DNA of 64,000 nucleotides from Pseudomonas putida (lineage in GTDB: Bacteria; Pseudomonadota; Gammaproteobacteria; Pseudomonadales; Pseudomonadaceae), in contig NZ_CP016634.1 of assembly GCF_002741075.1 (NCBI RefSeq), forward strand, positions 1,713,501 through 1,777,500. The letters run 5' to 3'. The position numbers were made by a program, and so were the translations under genes. Shown here piece by piece: positions 34,341 through 42,904 of this stretch. How positions within the stretch are numbered: position 1 is the stretch's first letter; the number at the start of each line of letters is the position of its first letter. The notes below the pieces were generated by a model that was not told the origin of the DNA, ran no database searches, and saw only the letters and a program-made list of their open reading frames with translations.

Positions 34341-35221
34341 TGGCAGACACCTCATTCAAGGTCTCGCCATGAACAAGAAATACATGGCCCGTTGCAAGAC
34401 TAGTCATCCAAACCGGATTCGTCGAATCAGCACCTTACAAGGCTCATGAACATTTATCACATAGCCTGTCGTTTAACATAATACGCATTATGCGCATTTT
34501 TGTATGGGCAACCGGGGCCGTGGGTGAGCAGATTTGAAGCCGGACCTTGGCTCAATCAGTGAGCTGCAGCCCCGGCCTGGACCTCAGCGATGTAACGCAG
34601 CACAAATGGATCCTGCGAACCTCGCTCCTTGTAATAGATAACCACGTTGCCCAGCGTTCACCGCAGCAGCCTCATCAGCGCCGGATCGGAAAATTTCCTT
34701 CCCGGTACCGCTTAAACGAATCTGGCCAGGGCCTGAGTCTGACGAATGACTGCAGGTGCTGGTGAGCCGCTTTGAGTGCGTCGGCGTCAAGCGTGCAGGT
34801 TTCACCAGATGTACCTTGATGCTGATCCGGCAGGAAATGAAGCTTTTGTGCAAGATTTCCATGCCGATCGCCGCATTGACCATAGCGAACAGCTTCGGAA
34901 TGCTCATTTACAACCCGTAAAGTCGAGCGCGACTCCGACCTTTCCTCGGCTGTTTTCGCCTTGCCTGACCTTCGTCTCAAGACTTTTCATTGGGCACTTT
35001 CAAGTACCTATCCTGGAAAGTGGCTCATTAAACAGGCTGCGTGGGTTCCCTATGCAACCGGCGATAGCTCACCCGTGAACGCTAGTCGGCGACACTGAGC
35101 GTTAGCGATCACGAGAGAGATACCCTACTCTGACTTATATGAATTTAAGGAATAACTACGCTAAATAGTCATTTTGTTGAGTTATATAAACTACTCCTTC
35201 TATCTTTCCCTTTAGCAACTA
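34341..35221. other. island-core junction region without genes
   Basis: An 881-bp stretch with no supported gene. It should contain the recombinase-operon promoter and the island attachment site. A near-palindrome at 34479-34499 (ATACGCATTATGCGCAT) is a candidate recombinase or regulator site. The AT-rich tail at 35130-35220 lies beside the HAD gene. Small frames in 34584-34980 have no recognisable product. No tRNA gene was found here. Confidence 0.45.
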
Positions 35222-35875
35222 TCATTGCCACTGCAAAACCGGCCATCCCGTCGCATCAGCATGCGCCTGCAACACAGGATCAGGATTGACCGTATGCGGC
35301 TTGGCAACCAGCGATAGCAACGGCAGGTCATTGCGCGAATCCGAGTAGAAGTAAGCGCCTTCCAACCCTTCACCCTGCTCCTGCAGCCAGGTCTGAAGTC
35401 GCGCCACTTTGCCTTCCCGGTAGGTCAATATCCCGCGGGTATTGCCGGTATAAGCGCCCTGGTGGTGTTCAAGGTCAATCGCCAGTACTTCTTCTACACC
35501 CAACTGCTTGGCGATACGGCTCACCAAAAAGTGCGCCGACGCTGAAATGATCAGCAGACGGTCGCCCTCTTCGCGATGTCGCGCGAGGCAGGCAATGGCG
35601 TCCTCATGTATGCGCGGGGTGATGACGTCTTCCACGAAGGGATCAACTGCCTGGGCCACCTCCTCTATCGTGCGGCCCACCAGGGGCGAGAGACTGAAGG
35701 TCATATAGGCCTCCATGGCCAACTTGCCTTGCGCATAGAGCGCCATGAGTTCACGGTCGCGCTCGATGAAGCTCGGCCCGTCGACCCAACCGAGCGCGGC
35801 CATATGGCCGCTCCACAAGCTGGCACAGTCGCCATCGATAAGAGTGTCGTCCAGGTCAAACAGTGCGAGGGCCAT
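35222..35875 (-). CDS. HAD-IB family phosphatase
   Basis: This 217-residue cytoplasmic hydrolase has the nucleophile motif FDLDDTLIDGD at its N-terminus, motif II IISAS near 100 and YSDSRNDLPLL as the metal-binding motif. It resembles SerB-type phosphoserine phosphatases of the HAD-IB class. The ATG at 35875, directly before ALALFDLDD, was chosen over an upstream in-frame ATG that would add an unrelated 15-residue leader. It is 72 bp downstream of the MFS gene and co-directional, so it may dephosphorylate what that transporter imports. Confidence 0.88.
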   Translation of the reverse strand: MALALFDLDDTLIDGDCASLWSGHMAALGWVDGPSFIERDRELMALYAQGKLAMEAYMTFSLSPLVGRTIEEVAQAVDPFVEDVITPRIHEDAIACLARHREEGDRLLIISASAHFLVSRIAKQLGVEEVLAIDLEHHQGAYTGNTRGILTYREGKVARLQTWLQEQGEGLEGAYFYSDSRNDLPLLSLVAKPHTVNPDPVLQAHADATGWPVLQWQ

Positions 35876-35947
35876 CGGCCACCTCCAGGGTGCAGTGTCG
35901 AGTGGCGAAGGCCTTTTCAACCTTCGCCCGGTGAAATGACAGTGGGA

Positions 35948-37294
35948 TCATCGAGTGCTTTGCGTGGATGTGGCGACAGCGCCAGGCGTCGTCTCGAACT
36001 CGCTGATAGTCGCTTGACTTGCTGGGCGGCTGTTCCAGAACGGCACCAACAGCAAACTGGCGAGCAAGGCTGCGCCGGTGAAGACGAAGAACACGGTGAT
36101 GGTGTCGAAATAGCCCGGCAGCAGCCCGCCGAGGATCGCACCCACTGAGCCGCACCCGTTGACGAAGCCTGTGGCTGTGCCCGCGGACTCGCTGGTGCCG
36201 AAGTCGATGGCGGCGGCACCGCTGATCATCGAGTCAGGGCCATACAGCGTGATGCCCATCATGAACAGCAAGCCGACGACCAGGTAGATGTTGCCGCTTT
36301 GCATTGTCGGTACGAACAAAATCAACCACAGGGTCAGCGCCATCAGGCTGATCACGCAGGCCGGCATGCGTCGAGCACCGAACAGCTTGTCGGAGACGAT
36401 ACCGATCAGAATCGGGCCGACCAGCCCTGCGACTTCGAACGCGGACGGCACAATGGCCGAGGCCACTTTGCCGATACTCGGCATCCGCTCATAGACGATC
36501 ACCGGCCCCCACATCAGGATTGCATAGCGGGCTGGCTTGAGCAGGAAGTACGCAACCCCCAGCACCAGGACCGTACGGTTGGCCAGCACCTTGCGCAGCG
36601 CCGCCCAGTAGTTTTCCCGAGGGGCGTCGGCTCGCCCGGCCGATTGGCCCTCATCTTCGACGGCAGGCAAACCTACATCCTGCGGGCGATTGCGTTGCAA
36701 CAGGAAGAACAGCACGGCAACCACGAGCACGACGCCCGCCGAGGAAATGAACGCCATGCGCCAATCATGGGAAATCTGGTACGCCCACCAGCCGGCAAAC
36801 GGCGTCGCGACCAGGCCGCCGAACGCGTAGCAGGTGCTCCAGTAGCCCAGCACGCGCCCGCGCTCGCGGGTGGCGAAGAAGCATCCAATGTTCTTGCACA
36901 GCCCTGACCAGCCCGTGGATTGCGCCAACCCCTGAATCACCATGCAACTGGCGAAGATCGGCAAGGTCGCGAAGGTGCCCATGGCCAGTGCGGCCAGTGC
37001 CGACACCACGAGCCCACCGAGCACGACAACGCGGGTACCGTAACGATCAGCGAAGACGCCCCACGCAAACTGGCCCACGGCGTAGGCAGCCAGATACAAC
37101 GCGTCGAGGTTGGCCATGGCCGCTTTGTCGAGCGTAAAGCTGGGGTCTTCGGCAATGCCCAGCTTGGCAACCGAAAATGCCTTGCGGGTGAAATAGAACG
37201 CGGCATAGGCCAGCCACGTGATGATGAATATCTGAACGCGCCAGCGTTGAAGGGATTTCCAGTAATGGCGGGCGTTCTCAGGACTCTTGTACAT
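35948..37294 (-). CDS. MFS transporter, organophosphate:phosphate antiporter-like
   Basis: This 448-residue protein has about twelve membrane segments and the opening YWKSLQRWRVQIFIITWLAY then YFTRKAFSVAK, which is characteristic of the OPA group (GlpT, UhpT, PgtP). DRYGTRVVVLGG is the usual MFS loop 2-3 motif. The context of a HAD phosphatase downstream and an AraC regulator upstream suggests uptake and dephosphorylation of a small phosphorylated carbon compound. The actual substrate (phosphoglycerate, glycerol-3-phosphate or a sugar phosphate) cannot be read from sequence. Confidence 0.85.
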   Translation of the reverse strand: MYKSPENARHYWKSLQRWRVQIFIITWLAYAAFYFTRKAFSVAKLGIAEDPSFTLDKAAMANLDALYLAAYAVGQFAWGVFADRYGTRVVVLGGLVVSALAALAMGTFATLPIFASCMVIQGLAQSTGWSGLCKNIGCFFATRERGRVLGYWSTCYAFGGLVATPFAGWWAYQISHDWRMAFISSAGVVLVVAVLFFLLQRNRPQDVGLPAVEDEGQSAGRADAPRENYWAALRKVLANRTVLVLGVAYFLLKPARYAILMWGPVIVYERMPSIGKVASAIVPSAFEVAGLVGPILIGIVSDKLFGARRMPACVISLMALTLWLILFVPTMQSGNIYLVVGLLFMMGITLYGPDSMISGAAAIDFGTSESAGTATGFVNGCGSVGAILGGLLPGYFDTITVFFVFTGAALLASLLLVPFWNSRPASQATISEFETTPGAVATSTQSTR

Positions 37295-37463
37295 GTTGTT
37301 GTCCTCTGTTGATTACCGCGACGTAGGCCTGGCACCCCTGCTCTGCTCGATCAAGGCGCCTGCCGGGAGGTATCCGGGGCTTGCGAACTTGATCTTAGCG
37401 ATTGGTCTAGACCAAGACTTGACCCTGCAAGGGTGTGTTCAACATGCAAAGTCAATTTTCGGT

Positions 37464-38510
37464 TCAATGGTCTTCGCTACGCCATTGCCGGGGGCTTACG
37501 CCAAACCAACGGCGAAAAGCACGAGAGAACGCACTCGCCTCGGAATACCCGAGCAGCCCTGCCAGATCAGACACCGGCCTTTTGGGCTGTCGCAGGTAGT
37601 GCACCGCCAGTTCCCGGCGGACCCTTTCGACCAACTGACTGAAGCTCAAGCCTGCCTCGCGCAGGTGGCGCTGCAACCCGGCCGAACTGAGCTCCAACGC
37701 CTGCGCGATCCTCTCCAGGCACGGCTCTCCGCCGCTCAGGGCAAGGCGCACCTGGGCGTCCGCCTCATCCAACAGATTGCGTCGCTGATCGTGCGCCCCC
37801 AGACGTTGGAGTACGTCCTGAACCAGAAACAGCAAATTGGCATCGCGCTCCGGCATCCGCTGATCTTTGAGGTCGGCCTTGGGGACGAGCATCGAGTTGC
37901 ACCCACGATCAAAATAGACAGGCGCGCCGAACGCCTGCTGATGCACCCGCCAATCCTGTGGCCGAGCGTGCTCGAAGCTGACCGCGACCGGCGCCCAGTC
38001 TTTGCCCAGCACGTGACGTATCAGATTAAGCGCCATGCCCATGGTCAGTTCGGCGTCCTGTCGGCGCTCCAGAATGGCGCTGTGCCGTACTTGATAATCG
38101 AAGCGATAGCTCTCGCCGCAGTCGACCAGCCGTATCAAAGTGTCGTGCTGATGGTAAGGAAACGCCGCCGCGAAATTGCGCAGGGCCTCCTCCAACGTGT
38201 TGGAAAACAACCCGACATAACCGAGCAATCCCAAGGCTTGGGGCTGAAACTGGAGGCCGTAGTGCAAACCGAAGTTATCGCAGTGGGCCTGGCGTGCGGC
38301 CTCCTCCAGCACCTGGCAGTAATTGGTGAGCGGCAGGCTCAGCGTTGGTTGGCGCAGGCTTTCGGGGTTGACGCCGGCGCGTCCCAGTATGAGGTCGATG
38401 TCACCTCCAACACCTGTGACGAATCCCTCCAGCCCACTGGCAGCAGCCGACAGGACGCCGAGGTTGCCCGCGACTGGCGAGACGGTGCAGCAGTGCAGTG
38501 GAGAACTCAT
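37464..38510 (-). CDS. AraC-family transcriptional regulator
   Basis: This 348-residue regulator has an Arabinose_bd-type N-terminal domain (about 25-215, FGLHYGLQFQPQALG) and a C-terminal double HTH (about 255-345) ending FSRAFRRWFGVSPRQWR, the usual AraC signature. It lies upstream of and co-directional with the OPA transporter (169-bp gap) and divergent from the riboswitch-led B12 operon. It most likely controls the transporter/phosphatase pair. Confidence 0.9.
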   Translation of the reverse strand: MSSPLHCCTVSPVAGNLGVLSAAASGLEGFVTGVGGDIDLILGRAGVNPESLRQPTLSLPLTNYCQVLEEAARQAHCDNFGLHYGLQFQPQALGLLGYVGLFSNTLEEALRNFAAAFPYHQHDTLIRLVDCGESYRFDYQVRHSAILERRQDAELTMGMALNLIRHVLGKDWAPVAVSFEHARPQDWRVHQQAFGAPVYFDRGCNSMLVPKADLKDQRMPERDANLLFLVQDVLQRLGAHDQRRNLLDEADAQVRLALSGGEPCLERIAQALELSSAGLQRHLREAGLSFSQLVERVRRELAVHYLRQPKRPVSDLAGLLGYSEASAFSRAFRRWFGVSPRQWRSEDH

Positions 38511-38672
38511 GGTCTATTCCAGTTGAGGTCGTCGTCTGAGTAATGCAAACACCATGCCCTGCCTTCTTCCTTCGAAAGACCCTTTGCAGCCAGAAGGCGG
38601 CAGCCGAACTGGGGTAATGGGTAACATCGCGTAACAATCAGCCGCGCGATCGCAAAGGCCCGCCCCGTTCGG

Positions 38673-38701
38673 TTGACTGACCCGCCCATTAATGCTCAGA
38701 T
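38673..38701 (+). promoter_or_regulatory. possible promoter of the B12 transport operon
   Basis: TTGACT (38673-38678) is followed after 17 bases by TCAGAT (38696-38701), just ahead of the riboswitch. The -35 is good and the -10 poor, so the call is tentative. Confidence 0.3.
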
Positions 38702-38711
38702 GCGCCCCAGT

Positions 38712-38889
38712 TTCAGGTGTCCCCTGCCGCCGCGCCGGGGATTAAACGGGAAGCCGGTGCGTCGCCTTGGGCGATCAGTCCGGTGCTGCCCCCGCAACGG
38801 TAAGCGAGCGATGCATTCGACACGCCACTGTGCCACCGGCATGGGAAGGTGAATGCTTCAAGCCCCTCGCAAGCCCGGAGACCGGCCTG
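38712..38889 (+). promoter_or_regulatory. cobalamin riboswitch
   Basis: The conserved B12-box features occur in order: CAGGTG near the 5' end, GGGAAGCCGGTG, then GCTGCCCCCGCAACGGTAAG, GCCACTG and the closing AAGCCCGGAGACCGGCC. It lies upstream of the BtuD-like gene and would reduce expression of the transporter when adenosylcobalamin is plentiful. Confidence 0.95.
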
Positions 38890-39013
38890 TCACCTCCTTT
38901 GGCAACACCCGCGGTGGGCGGGCGCGGGCCGGTCTTGGGGCAGCAGCCTGCCCGCGATGCCCTTGCGCGCCTTCACCTGTCGGGCTTCATTCACCCCGGT
39001 ACGGTTGGTCTGC

Positions 39014-39790
39014 ATGTCATCCCCTACCTTACGTCTGGAAAGCTTGCACTGGGCCCCCTCGCCCGGCGGTCAGCGGCTGCTCGACGGTATCGACCTGCAC
39101 GTCCACGCGGGTGAGTTCGTCGGCCTGATCGGCCCCAACGGCAGCGGCAAGACCAGCCTGTTGCGCTGCGCCTATCGCTTTACCCGGCCCGATGGGGGGC
39201 GCGTTCTGCTGGAGAACGAAGACATCTGGCAGCGCTCCCCTCGCTGGGTTGCCCAGCGCGTGGCAGTGATGCTGCAGGAGTTCCCCGAGGATTTCGGCTT
39301 GAGTGTGCGCGATGTGGTCGCGATGGGTCGAACCCCGCACCAGGGTTGGTTCGACAGCCATGACGACCAGGCGTTGATCGACGCCTGTCTGCAGCGACTG
39401 GGCCTGCACGCTCGAGCCGACCAAGGCTTCGCACCGCTTTCGGGAGGCGAGAAACAGCGGGTGTTGCTGGCCCGGGCGTTGGTACAGCAACCGCGCTTGT
39501 TGATCCTCGATGAGCCGACCAATCACCTCGACCCGCGTTACCAACTGGCCTTGCTCGAACACTTGCGTGCCACTGGTCTAGGCCTGTTGGCGAGTTTTCA
39601 TGATCTGAACCTGGCCGCGGCCTTCTGTGACCGCCTCTATGTCATCGATGCCGGGCGCATCGTCGCCCAAGGCACGCCGGAGCAAGTGCTGACCGAGCAA
39701 CGCCTGGCGCAGGTCTTTGGTGTTCGCGCCCTGGTCGATCGCCACCCATTGGCGCCCCACCCACGTATTACCTGGATCAGCCCCGCATGA
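39014..39790 (+). CDS. btuD: cobalamin ABC transporter ATP-binding protein
   Basis: This 258-residue ATPase has Walker A GPNGSGKTSL, signature LSGGEKQRVLLARAL, Walker B LLILDEPTNHLD and an H-loop in ASFHDLNLA. The ATG at 39014 starts MSSPTLRLESLHW; the open frame upstream runs through the riboswitch tail and is not coding. The stop overlaps the next start (ATGA). The substrate call comes from the riboswitch; alone, the sequence would fit any FecE/BtuD-type siderophore or B12 ATPase. Confidence 0.88.
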   Translation: MSSPTLRLESLHWAPSPGGQRLLDGIDLHVHAGEFVGLIGPNGSGKTSLLRCAYRFTRPDGGRVLLENEDIWQRSPRWVAQRVAVMLQEFPEDFGLSVRDVVAMGRTPHQGWFDSHDDQALIDACLQRLGLHARADQGFAPLSGGEKQRVLLARALVQQPRLLILDEPTNHLDPRYQLALLEHLRATGLGLLASFHDLNLAAAFCDRLYVIDAGRIVAQGTPEQVLTEQRLAQVFGVRALVDRHPLAPHPRITWISPA

Positions 39791-40755
39791 AGCGACGCCT
39801 GACTTACCTTGCCCTGCTCGCCGCCCTGCCCTTTGCAGCCTGGGCCGACAGCTACCCCGTCACCGTGCGCAGTTGCGAGCGTGACGTCACCTTCAACCAG
39901 GCGCCGCAGCGGGCGGTGAGTCACGACATCAACCTCACCGGAATGCTGCTGGCCCTGGGGCTGCGCGATCGGATGATCGGCTACAGCGGTGTCAGTGGCT
40001 GGAAAACCCTCGACCCGTCCCTACGTGACGCCTTGGCAGGCCTTCCTGAACTTGCGCCACGCTACCCATCGCCGGAAAACCTTCTCGACGCCCAGGCCGA
40101 TTTCCTGTACGCCGGTTGGGGCTACGGCATGAACGTGGGCGGACCGCTCACACCGCAGACCATGGCACTGCTGGGTATCCCGGTGTATGAGCTGAGCGAA
40201 TCCTGCTCCTGGATCATGCCCCAGCGCCGCGCAAGCCTGGAGGACCTGTATCGGGACCTGAAAAATCTGGGACGGATCTTCGATGTTCAACCCCGCGCCG
40301 GCGAGCTCGTCGGGCAGCTTAGGCAGCGCATCGCGCGGGTACACGAGCAGTTGGCCCAGGTACAGCACAAACCCCGTGTCTTTCTCTACGACAGTGGCGA
40401 GGACCGTCCAACCACCTCCGGCCGGCTCGGCATGCCTCAGGCACTGCTCGAAGCAGCCGGTGCCGACAACGTGATGGCCGATGTGAACGCCAGTTGGACC
40501 GAAGTCAATTGGGAGAGCGTGGTGGAGCGCGACCCAGAGGTGATTGTCATCGTCGACTATGGCCCGACGAGCTGGGCGCAAAAACGCGACTTTCTGCTCA
40601 ATCACCCCGCCTTGAGCGAGGTAAAGGCCATTCGCGAGCGCCGCTTCGTGGTGCTGTCGTACCTGCAGGTCACCCCCTCGGTGGACAACGCAGGCGCCAT
40701 CGAGCAACTGGCCTCGGCCCTGCATCCGCAGCTGTTCGCCGAGGCAGCGCATTGA
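39787..40755 (+). CDS. btuF: periplasmic cobalamin-binding protein (BtuF-like)
   Basis: This 322-residue class III substrate-binding protein has a signal peptide (residues 1-20, LALLAALPFAAWA then DSYP). It has the two-lobed pattern of the family, including RAVSHDINLTGMLLALGL and VIVIVDYGPTSW. It delivers the ligand to the membrane permease. Its stop overlaps the permease start by one base (TGATG). B12 as ligand is inferred from the riboswitch. Confidence 0.85.
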   Translation: MKRRLTYLALLAALPFAAWADSYPVTVRSCERDVTFNQAPQRAVSHDINLTGMLLALGLRDRMIGYSGVSGWKTLDPSLRDALAGLPELAPRYPSPENLLDAQADFLYAGWGYGMNVGGPLTPQTMALLGIPVYELSESCSWIMPQRRASLEDLYRDLKNLGRIFDVQPRAGELVGQLRQRIARVHEQLAQVQHKPRVFLYDSGEDRPTTSGRLGMPQALLEAAGADNVMADVNASWTEVNWESVVERDPEVIVIVDYGPTSWAQKRDFLLNHPALSEVKAIRERRFVVLSYLQVTPSVDNAGAIEQLASALHPQLFAEAAH

Positions 40756-41777
40756 TGCCGGTGCGCAGCCCCGGGGGGTATCGCCTGCTGATGTCGCTGC
40801 TGGTGGCCGGCGTATTGTTCTCTTGCCTGTTGTCCTTGGGTTTTGGTGCGGCCAACGTGCCGCTGGCCAAAGTGTGGGGCATCCTGATGCATCAATTGGG
40901 CGCTACTGAAATGGGCGACTGGAGCCGGGGACAGGCGCAGATCGTCTGGCAGATCCGCGCCCCACGGGTCCTGTTGGGAGGCTTGGTGGGGGCCGGCCTG
41001 GCCTTGGTTGGAGGTGCCCTGCAGGCCGTCACCCGTAACCCGCTGGCCGATCCGCACCTGCTGGGCGTCAGTTCCGGCGCAGTGCTGGGGGCGGTGGTGG
41101 TGGTGCTGTTCCTCGGCACTTTCGCCGGCCCCTTCAGTCTGCCCCTGGCGGCCTTCGTCGGTGCCTTGGGCAGCATGTTGCTGGTCCTGGCGGTGGCCAG
41201 CCGGCGTGGTCGGCTGGACAGCGACAGGCTGCTGCTGGCCGGAGTGGCGGTGTCGTTCGTGATCATGGCGCTGGCCAATTTGCTGCTGTATACCGGCGAT
41301 CCCCACGCGGCGAGCTCGGTAATGTTCTGGATGCTGGGTGGCCTGGGCCTGGCACAGTGGCCTCTGCTCTGGCTACCGGCGCTGTGCGTGTTGGCGGGGT
41401 TCGCGCTGCTGATGAGCCTGGCACGGGCGTTGAACGGCTTGATGAGCGGTGAGCAGACGGCCGTGAGCCTTGGCTTCGACCCGCGACGAGTGCGGGCGCA
41501 GGTGTTCGTTGGTTGCGCCCTGTTGACCGGTGTGCTGGTGTCGCTTTCAGGTGCCATAGGTTTTGTCGGACTGATGCTGCCTCACGTCGCCCGCCGACTG
41601 GTCGGGGCCGAGCACCGCCGACTGTTGCCTGCCTGCGCCCTGCTGGGCGCGTTGTTCGTGGTGTGGGTGGATATCGGCGCCCGCACGCTCATCGCGCCTC
41701 AGGATCTGCCCATCGGCATTGCCACGGCGGCCATTGGCGGGCTGTTCTTCATCGTGTTGTTGCGCCGCAAAGCCTGA
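40755..41777 (+). CDS. btuC: cobalamin ABC transporter permease (BtuC/FecCD family)
   Basis: This 340-residue FecCD-type permease has about ten membrane segments. Landmarks are RAPRVLLGGLVGAGLALVGG, NPLADPHLLGVSSGA and the cytoplasmic coupling segment IGFVGLMLPHVARRLVG. The ATG at 40755 is coupled to the preceding stop; the larger open frame upstream is out of phase with btuF and not coding. It ends 2 bp from the convergent desaturase-like gene. Confidence 0.9.
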   Translation: MPVRSPGGYRLLMSLLVAGVLFSCLLSLGFGAANVPLAKVWGILMHQLGATEMGDWSRGQAQIVWQIRAPRVLLGGLVGAGLALVGGALQAVTRNPLADPHLLGVSSGAVLGAVVVVLFLGTFAGPFSLPLAAFVGALGSMLLVLAVASRRGRLDSDRLLLAGVAVSFVIMALANLLLYTGDPHAASSVMFWMLGGLGLAQWPLLWLPALCVLAGFALLMSLARALNGLMSGEQTAVSLGFDPRRVRAQVFVGCALLTGVLVSLSGAIGFVGLMLPHVARRLVGAEHRRLLPACALLGALFVVWVDIGARTLIAPQDLPIGIATAAIGGLFFIVLLRRKA

Positions 41778-41779
41778 GC

Positions 41780-42244
41780 CTAGTGATGCCGGCGGGCTTG
41801 GAGCTGACGCTTGAGTACACGCAGCGGCGGCGCGTAGAAGAACCCGAACGACACACTCCCCTTGCGCCCAACGATTGCATGGTGCAGCCGATGCGCCCGG
41901 TACAGGCGCTTGAGGTAGCGGTTCACCGGTTTGGGCGCGCGGGGCCAGTGGCGGTGAAAGAAACCATCATGGGCCAGCACATACAGCACGCCATACCCCG
42001 CCACGCCACCGCCGATCCATTGCACAGGCGCGTAGCCCGCCTTGCCCAACGCCACCAGCCCCGCCGCAATCAGCGCCAGGGCCACCAGGTAGACGTCGTT
42101 GGTTTCCAGCATGCCCAGGTGCGGCTCATGGTGCGAACGGTGCAGCCACCAGCCCCAGCCATGCATGATGTACTTGTGAGCCAGCGTGCCGACGCCTTCC
42201 ATGGCCACCAGGGTGCCGAACAGGATGGCGAGATTGAACAACAT
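41780..42244 (-). CDS. fatty acid/carotenoid hydroxylase-superfamily protein (CrtZ-like)
   Basis: This is a 154-residue membrane protein. Histidine motifs HKYIMH, HRSHHEPH, HDGFFHRHW and HRLHHA match the non-haem di-iron sterol-desaturase/beta-carotene-hydroxylase family. Three to four membrane helices lie between them. The ATG at 42244 was chosen because the longer frame upstream lies opposite the GNAT gene. The CrtZ-like substrate (a carotenoid) is likely by histidine spacing and size, but no other carotenoid genes are visible in this window. Confidence 0.8.
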   Translation of the reverse strand: MLFNLAILFGTLVAMEGVGTLAHKYIMHGWGWWLHRSHHEPHLGMLETNDVYLVALALIAAGLVALGKAGYAPVQWIGGGVAGYGVLYVLAHDGFFHRHWPRAPKPVNRYLKRLYRAHRLHHAIVGRKGSVSFGFFYAPPLRVLKRQLQARRHH

Positions 42245-42397
42245 GTAACGGTCCGAGATAGCAACGAAGGCCGCAAGGGTACCATTGCAGCTCGACCATT
42301 CGGAGGGCTTTTCCATGAAAGGATGACGGGCCGCCCCCTGCCCCTTGCACCTTATCGTGAGGCTTTTAGACTGGATGCTTTGGCCAAGGACCGCCCG

Positions 42398-42904
42398 ATG
42401 CCCATACGCCCTGCTCTTCCCCGCGACCTGCCGCTGCTCCCTGATGTGGAGCGTTCGGCCGCACAGGCATTCACCCAGCTTCCCGGCCTCTCCTGGCTGG
42501 CGTCCGGCGACGTGCTTGACCTCACAGCCCATCAGGCCTTTCTGGCACAGGGTGACAGTTGGATCGCCGTGGATGATGGCGACCGACCGATCGGCTTTCT
42601 CTGCGCGCAGACGGCAGGGAGCGAATTGCACATCCATGAGCTCTCGGTGCACGAGCGCGCCCAGGGCAAAGGGATGGGTCGGCGCCTTTTGCGCGAGGCG
42701 ATCGATACTGCGCGCAGCCGTGGTCTGCAAGCAGTCACGCTGACCACCTTCATCGACGTGCCATGGAATGCGCCGTTCTATGCCCGCCTCGGTTTCACGA
42801 TCCTGACACCAGAGCAGTTGGATGAACGCCTGCGAGGCATCTTGCGCGATGAGCGGGCGCATGGCTTGTCTGGGCGTTGCGCCATGCGGCTAGCAATTGG
42901 CTAG
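42398..42904 (+). CDS. GNAT-family N-acetyltransferase
   Basis: This 168-residue enzyme has the acetyl-CoA binding signature QGKGMGRRLLREA (about 90-102), preceded by LHIHELSVHERA, and NAPFYARLGF near the C-terminus. The ATG at 42398 begins MPIRPALPRDLPLL, the usual first strand. The end overlaps the convergent diguanylate cyclase gene by 15 bp. The acceptor substrate cannot be predicted. Confidence 0.85.
   Translation: MPIRPALPRDLPLLPDVERSAAQAFTQLPGLSWLASGDVLDLTAHQAFLAQGDSWIAVDDGDRPIGFLCAQTAGSELHIHELSVHERAQGKGMGRRLLREAIDTARSRGLQAVTLTTFIDVPWNAPFYARLGFTILTPEQLDERLRGILRDERAHGLSGRCAMRLAIG

Noticed and set aside
34584..34980. Overlapping minus-strand frames upstream of the HAD gene
   Set aside because: No recognisable product, inconsistent codon use and no ribosome site; treated as non-coding junction.
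40494..40754. Upstream extension of the btuC frame
   Set aside because: Lies inside btuF in another phase; the coupled ATG at 40755 gives the proper permease N-terminus.
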